A DNA stretch of 64,000 nucleotides from the NCBI GenBank assembly GCA_022393335.1, contig JAJEKB010020239.1, positions 370,380-434,379 on the forward strand, in the 5' to 3' direction. This DNA is from Macrotrachela quadricornifera (Eukaryota; Rotifera; Eurotatoria; Philodinida; Philodinidae). Shown piece by piece: positions 58,185 to 64,000 of the stretch. The notes beneath the pieces are model-generated. The model saw nothing but the letters and a program-made list of their open reading frames with translations, did no database searches and was not told the origin of the DNA. Position numbers and translations under genes: made by a program. Each line of letters begins with the position of its first letter. Position 1 is the first letter of the stretch.

Positions 58185-60093
58185 ACCCTCACCAAGGAAG
58201 GCCTAAAGACCCAAACTATTGTCATATTCGGATTCATTATACTCGATTACCTATTTTCCACTAAGTTTCGGGGAAAAATCGATGGAACAGTTGGTGTCCT
58301 TTCATCGTGAGATTGAACTAATTATCAAATCTTAAAGATTGGAAAAACCGTTTATTCTAGAAAATAATCAAAATGATCTAAGATCAAAGTATATAATATT
58401 GTTAGAAATGCGATTAATCATTGAACTAATACAAGTCCAAACATAAATTAGAAATTTTGAAGTTTTCAATATTCGTAAAAAAAAAAACACGGCATAGATG
58501 AAAACATGATTGGAACAAATATGAATTATACATTGAACAAAATCCATACATGAGAGAAGCATTCATGTATTTATTCAATATTATTGGCGATGATAAACAA
58601 CTAATAATGCAAACATAAATAATCATTCTAACACTATCCATCATTTTATTTCATATATTCTCACTACGAATAATAAGAGAAAAGAATTAATTTCATAGTC
58701 TAGAAGTATTGAAACGTTCTTTCAATGTTACATTTGTGAATAGAATCAATAAAAAGATAAATGAGAAAATACATCATCTTTTATATACCTCTCTGACACT
58801 AGGCACTACACGTCAAATCTACATTCTTACAGCACTACTTCCATCCGAACTCATATATAAGTGAAACAATTTCAAACAGACAAGCTAATTATATGCTTCA
58901 GAACGCCTTCCTTATAACAAAAAAAACATGTCGGTTCGTTAACAGTCATAAGTTAGTAAGTGTGACATGTTTGTAAAAAGTATATGATCAAGAAAATTTT
59001 CTTCCAAGAAAATTCTGAATCAAACTTCATAGAAAAGTAGTTAATCAATTAAATGTATTTTAATACCAAAAGATTCTTTTTGATGAAAATATTTTATTAT
59101 CAGAATAGTTTACATGACATTTTATGCAGTATTTTGTTAAACATGGTCATCTTTGTAACAGAATGGTAACACTATAATTAGAGATCAGTTTTCTTTGTCC
59201 TGTCATCACTATGAAAATCAAAAAAAGTAAAAGAAAGAAAAACCTTGGATCTCTCTCGAAGAAAAAGACTGAAATTATCGAAAATTTTCTATAAACATTT
59301 ATACATTTTTTATAAATGAATAGAATTTTTTCTTTTCTATCGTTATCTAATCACAAACTTTCAGAAAATAAGAGATAATTAATAAAACTATAATAACAAT
59401 CTTATTCAGATGTTCCTACTTGCACAGTTTTACCACTTAAAAGATTTAACACATCGCCTTTTCAAACGTGACAAATGTATCGATATGATATATTCTTCGC
59501 AGTTCATTAGAAGAGAAACATATTAACCTTAAACGAACAATTCATAAAATGTTAACCCTTAGATACAATAACATAGAAAATATATAAAAGGTGTTCGATA
59601 CTAACTGATAATAAATTGTTAATGTTATGTTAGGTATTTTTACTTCAGGACAAGATAAAATCTATTATTTGTGAAAGTTTCAGTTCTCTAGCTAAAATTA
59701 ATGATGAAATACATCGACAACATTGAAATACACAAATTTTCGTATTCTGTTTTTGCAGGAAAGTTTCATCAGTAGTCACACAAAAAATCACTACGTGTTC
59801 GGAAGATTTGCTGCTCTATAAGACTCTATTGACTTGTCCTCTTTGATCATCTTAGGGAAAAAAATATCTTTTCGAATTTTATTGAGAAATGACGATACCA
59901 TTATCAAAATACAAAACACTTGTCACACAATAGATTTCATAGAAGAAAGTTTTCTCTGCAAAACTCTTTAATCGATCTTTGAAAAAGAGACGAATAGGAT
60001 GAATGCTCGAGAGTGAATGACACCTTTCTGTTCGTTTATTGTTATTCTCCTTTATCAATGATAATGACATTTTCTTAAGTAGAATCATCATAT
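58185..60093. other. Gene-free AT-rich region
   Basis: Begins with ACCCTCACC (recurrent C-rich word). Overlapping minus frames at 58368-58644 and 59879-60091 have no motif. Confidence 0.35.
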
Positions 60094-60101
60094 GTCTGTC
60101 T

Positions 60102-60561
60102 CAGAGTCCGACTCGGGTCGGGTCAGACCTCGGGTCGGGTCGGGTCGGGTCGGGTCGGATCGGGTCGGGTCAAGAAAAACATACTTGATCTCGGGTCGGG
60201 TCGGGTCGGATCACATCATGCTCGGGTCGGGTCGGGTCGGGTCATAAAAGGTTTACAAATTTTGAATTTCACATAAGAAAAGCAGCGATTTTAGATGAGA
60301 TAATGATTTCTTTATTTCAATTATCGATAGAATATGTATCGATTTACTGAGAAGATTTTTAATGTCTGAAAAAAAGTCATTTTGATTGACCAAAAACTAT
60401 CCATCACCTCGGGTCGGGTCGGGTCGGGTTGCGAAAAAAATTTTGAGCTCGGGTCGGGTCGGGTCGGGTCACGATTTGCTCGGGTCGAGCCGGGTCGGGT
60501 CGAATTTTGTTGAGCTCGGGTCGGGTCGGGTCACAAAAAAAGTGACCCATGTCGGACTCTG
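60102..60561. mobile_element. hAT MITE with GGGTC arrays
   Basis: An exact 8-bp duplication GTCTGTCT lies at 60094-60101 and 60562-60569. The TIR is CAGAGTCCGACTCGGGTC on the left and CAGAGTCCGACATGGGTC (complement) on the right. Arrays of period-5 GGGTC, three to seven copies each, are separated by A/T-rich spacers (about 60112-60245 and 60407-60535). A 74-codon frame across the array is not a gene. Confidence 0.9.
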
Positions 60562-60699
60562 GTCTGTCTTTAAATGTGATCATTTTCTGAATTCTTTCTA
60601 TCGAATTTGAAAATGTATTGTATTTTGATTAGTACAATGTAGCTGTGATCACTTCGATACAAAGATTTCGAATAACATCATTCATTTGAAGATAACTTT

Positions 60700-60705
60700 T
60701 TTATT
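60700..60705 (-). terminator. Poly(A) signal for five-exon gene
   Basis: AATAAA on minus, about 120 bases past the stop at 60827. Confidence 0.4.
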
Positions 60706-60826
60706 TTAGAAAATAAAATCAATCAATGAAATTTCAACTTCTCCCATCAATTGTTTCAGTTCACATTTGATTGAAAATATTTTTCTAAAGAACAATCGAG
60801 ACTTTCCTATCAAGAGTGTTTAACGT

Positions 60827-62464
60827 TTAATTATACATTCCAACCCAATTAACATTCCATGCGAAACTAGAAGCATACGACAACAGTGATGCCGATGTCC
60901 ATCCTGGTAGACTAGTGACATATATTCGAAGAGAAGTGCTTGTATATAAATAAATAGCATTGTGACCTATTAAATCCGAATGACTACTTGTTCCGGCCAA
61001 ACTAGTCAAGTAAATAGGTGTCTGAGTGAAACGACAGTTGGTTGTATCTATATTCATATATATTCCATTAGTGGAGTACGCTTGCCACAACGTGTACGAA
61101 GCAATGCCAGCACAGACACACGGAGATACGCACCATGATTGAGTAGTCGTTGTTGTTGTTATTGCTGAAAAGATACAGATTTTATCTTCATCATTTCGAC
61201 TTCTCTATAGTCAATCATCGTCCAACATCTTTTGTTTCTACTTCTACAGGAAAACGATTTTCACTTTTCAAACTAAGTCTGATAATTTATCAGTTTTCAG
61301 ATTTGATTTAAATTGAGTCTTCTCCAAAAGAACAACCTATGTTTAAGGTTTCACTCATTGATGAAAACTAGCTTATTATAGATCTTGTGAACATCTAGGC
61401 ATTTTAACGAATATTTACTTGTCGTTGTAGTTGACACGCTTGTTGTTGTCGTCACACTTGTCGTTGAAGTTGTCATATTTGTTGTCGTTATTATATCTGT
61501 CGTCGATGTTGTTGTTGTTGTACTAGCTGTCATAGCAGCTACAATTTTTGTACAATACAGAATATTATTTAGACACAACTGAAAATTTTCCAACTAGTTT
61601 TTCTTTCTACTTCTCATCTGAGAAAAGCTGCTCTAGCTACACATTAACTACTGAATATTCATCTAAATCAGTAATAGAAAGTAGATCATCGTTGTTTATA
61701 CTAATTCCAAAGTTTTTCTCCTAACGTTAAGAGTAATAAATCTAAATGAAAATCAATTAAAAATCCTCAAAATCTATTCCAAATATCTCATTACAATATA
61801 TTATCACTATCCAACTCAAAAAAGAAACTTCCATCGAAAAAGATAGTCTCATTGAAGAATCAATATACCTTCTTACAAGAATTTCATACAAAATTTATCT
61901 TAGAATTTCTTAAACACATCCAAACAAAAATATCTCACTAACGTCTCTTTCTCTACTATAAACAATAAGGTCTCCATTCAGAAGTCTTCTTTAAACATTG
62001 GAGGAATCGAAAAGCTGATCGTCCTCGAGAAAATCTTTCTGGTAGCTCTACATTTCACGAAATAATCGTGTGCTCACATAACTTATTGATGGAAAGAACC
62101 GCTATTCCTAGAGCAATAACTACCGCAGTTGCTGCACCAACGAATGCGATAGCGAATATTTTCAAATTTGTTACGCATTTTGAAGTGTTACCAGGTGTCC
62201 TGTTAGAAAATAAGAAGATTAACATGAATATATCAGTTTCTATTTGTTACTTTGTTTTAGATGGAATTGTTCTTATTGTGTCAGATTGAACATTTATTGT
62301 CTGTGGAGTCTGAAGTGGTTGCCATGAAGTATGAAATCGTGGTCCAAACTTCATGTAAGAGAATGATTAACTTTTAAAGAATAGTCAATGATACTTACTG
62401 ATTGTTCTATTAATGTATATGTCGGAATATATTCTCCCCAATTTGCAGTAGTACTAGTCGACAT
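60827..62464 (-). CDS. Type II membrane protein with Thr-rich stalk and extracellular domain, five exons
   Basis: Exons: 62464-62399, 62348-62251, 62199-62078, 61538-61419 and 61164-60827 (66+98+122+120+338 = 744 nt, 247 aa). Phases agree at all junctions (GTAAGT, GTAACA, GTGAGC, GTAAAT donors). The product has a short cytoplasmic N-terminus (MSTSTTANWGEYIPTYTLIE), a single helix (IFAIAFVGAATAVVIALGIA), a mucin-like stalk of Thr runs (STTDIITTTNMTTSTTSV), and an extracellular domain starting SWCVSPCVCAG with WQAYSTNGIYMNIDTTNC, YLTSLAG and FAWNVNWVGMYN. I recall the last domain (W..YS..GIY.D.DTT.C.F...P.Y.TSL.G) from many bdelloid surface proteins; ligand unknown. The promoter overlaps the left arm of a long inverted repeat. 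Confidence 0.75.
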
Positions 62465-62491
62465 TTTTAAACAAATAATGATTCTCACAAA

Positions 62492-63902
62492 CGGTGTGTG
62501 TCTTTCTGTGTTGATCAGTCAATGTATGAAAGACAAACAAATCTAAAAGAAAATATATGTAAACAACATCTATGAATTTCATTTTAATAAATTTTATTCA
62601 TTCTCTTCTCGAAAAAGCGTCGAATTTTAATGGACACATTTTGTTTTTTTTCTTGTGTGTATGTAATGGCGTCATCTAATGGATTTAGCTTGTTAATAAT
62701 TGATCATATGCTCTAGTTAATACAACATGCAAAAACAATTGCATTGATTTGAAAAAAAACGATGCATTTGAAGAAGAGAATGATTTTTTAGAAGAAAACT
62801 GAATGATGAAAATGAGAGTTGGTTTTTGTTGATTGATCGATTCATCTAAACGTGTGTGGTTGTTACGAGGAGTCTTTCGTTTTGTACTCTCATTTGCGTC
62901 TCGTTCCGTTAGTCATGAATCAAAAAAGAAGCATAGGTTGTGGCTAGAATTACACTGAATTGGGATTGAAATTTTCTTTCGTGGTTTTTCTAGATAGACC
63001 AATATTGCTTGAGAATGAAAGTATGTTTTTGATCTTTAGAGGAATATTGATTATATAATATTCTGCAGTTGTTAAATTCTTCTACCTGTGAGATTATGAC
63101 TCAAACATGCTCACAGTTGAGTTTTCTTTTTGTAAATAACATTAATAGATATATTCGTATTTCCAACGTATCCTTTTCTGAAGGAAAGATTTATATCGAC
63201 CAATATAATAGATGAGGCCGAAAGAATAAATCTCTCAATATGTTACTTGTAACTATTTGCTCTTTGTTCCTTACAGCTATAAAGAAGTCTAGTGTTTAAT
63301 TGTACTCTTTCTCAATATACAGTTTAGAAGTCTTTAAAAATTAAAAGTCAACATAAAAAAATGTGACATATCAAAAAAAAAACTATTGTTAGATTGATCA
63401 AAGTCCACTAGTTTTTGTCAACTGTGCATTTTTGTAGAATCATACCTTGTTAAAATGAAAAATAACTCGAGGTAAATAGATTCAACGGTTGAGTTTCCAT
63501 TCTCTTACTGGTAAAACCAATTAATAGAGCGTTTGAAGAGCTGCAATATGCATATATTTCGGTTTTCTTATTTTGTTTAGCTTTTAATGAAAATATTTCA
63601 TTTCTTATTTTCATCATTCTCTCCTTCAAATGGGTCGTTTTTTTTTCAAATCAATGCAATTGTTTTCGCATGTTGAATCACCTAGAGCATATGATCAGTT
63701 ACTAACAAACTAAATCCATTAGCTGACGCCATTACATACACAAGAAAAAAAACAAAATGTGTCCATTAAAATTCGACGCTTTTTCGAGAAGAGAATGAAT
63801 AAAATTTATTAAAATGAAATTCATAGATGTTGTTTACATATATTTTCTTTTAGATTTGTTTGTCTTTCATACATTGTCTCATCAACACAGAAACACACAC
63901 CG
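62492..63902. repeat. 1.4 kb inverted repeat with ~296 bp arms
   Basis: The left arm (about 62492-62787) and right arm (about 63610-63902) pair: CGGTGTGTGTCTTTCTGTG at the left end, CACAGAAACACACACCG at the right end, and closely matching sequence in between (ATGTATGAAAGACAAAC, TGGACACATTTTGTTTT). The loop is about 820 bp without a gene. The left arm ends 28 bp before the start codon of the five-exon gene. It could be a TIR element in the promoter or a head-to-head duplication of promoter DNA. Confidence 0.65.
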
Positions 63903-64000
63903 ATTGTCACAAAAAGAATTTGATTAAATATTGTAGTTACGTGTGGATCCTCATCTACGTATTCACTGAACCGTTTATCTATCATTGAGATCGACACGCA

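Noticed and set aside
58185..58330. Missing N-terminal half of the piggyBac transposase beyond the TAAAG element
   Set aside because: Translation of the minus strand in all frames gave no piggyBac-like sequence and early stops.
61419..61538. Simple microsatellite instead of an exon
   Set aside because: The Thr-coding run has correct splice sites and phase on both sides and fits between the membrane helix and the extracellular domain, so it is kept as an exon.

Overview
The window looks like animal nuclear DNA from a bdelloid rotifer, most likely near Rotaria or Adineta. Introns are short (33-68 nt, GT..AG), intergenic DNA is AT-rich, and several proteins resemble multicopy families I remember from bdelloid genomes: an arginine-ADP-ribosyltransferase/TPR protein, a one-helix pentapeptide-repeat protein, a B-box/coiled-coil protein, a Cys-rich PH-like protein, a KCRGNRKLQRYRRKLR protein, and a Thr-rich type II membrane protein. 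The species call is inference from remembered families; no rRNA or mitochondrial marker is present.

Layout. 0.6-4.3 kb: a long-TIR DNA transposon with a decayed transposase. 4.85-7.5 kb: a non-autonomous TIR element. 7.75-8.67 kb: a TTAA-flanked MITE. 9.4-10.5 kb: a long fold-back. 10.8-15.0 kb: three minus-strand genes (helical-repeat/RING-like protein, 72-aa Cys-rich secreted peptide, 123-aa putative secreted protein), with a fold-back carrying two divergent tRNA-like units between the second and third. 15-21.8 kb: gene-poor, with mariner-type MITEs and degenerate satellites. 21.8-22.4 kb: a three-exon Ly6/uPAR-type gene. 24-25.7 kb: a KDZ-transposase-like remnant and a hAT MITE. 26-31.6 kb: two adjacent pseudogenes (ART-TPR and pentapeptide). 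33-35.5 kb: a hAT-type element holding two nested elements. 36-37.1 kb: B-box/coiled-coil and HMG-box genes. 39.5-43.8 kb: a gene split by a 3.4 kb decayed hAT. 44.2-45.7 kb: a bdelloid-type two-exon gene with one frameshift. 47.2-47.7 kb: a PH-like gene whose start codon is split by an intron. 48-54.8 kb: gene-poor, with palindromes and AACGCG-rich repeats. 54.8-58.2 kb: a piggyBac transposase truncated by a TAAAG-array element. 60.1-60.6 kb: a GGGTC-array hAT MITE. 60.8-62.5 kb: a five-exon type II membrane protein gene next to a 1.4 kb inverted repeat.

The strongest recurring signal is a set of hAT-type elements (four with exact 8-bp target duplications) that start with TAG or CAG. Just inside each end they carry inverted arrays of a short word, different in each element: GTTCG, GGGTC, GATCAC, GGTAGCAAT, TAAAG, GGTTTT. 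This looks like one architecture repeatedly renewed with new words, possibly amplified transposase-binding sites. The host genes do not form an operon or an obvious pathway; the window reads as a TE-dense accessory region with few intact genes and many broken ones.
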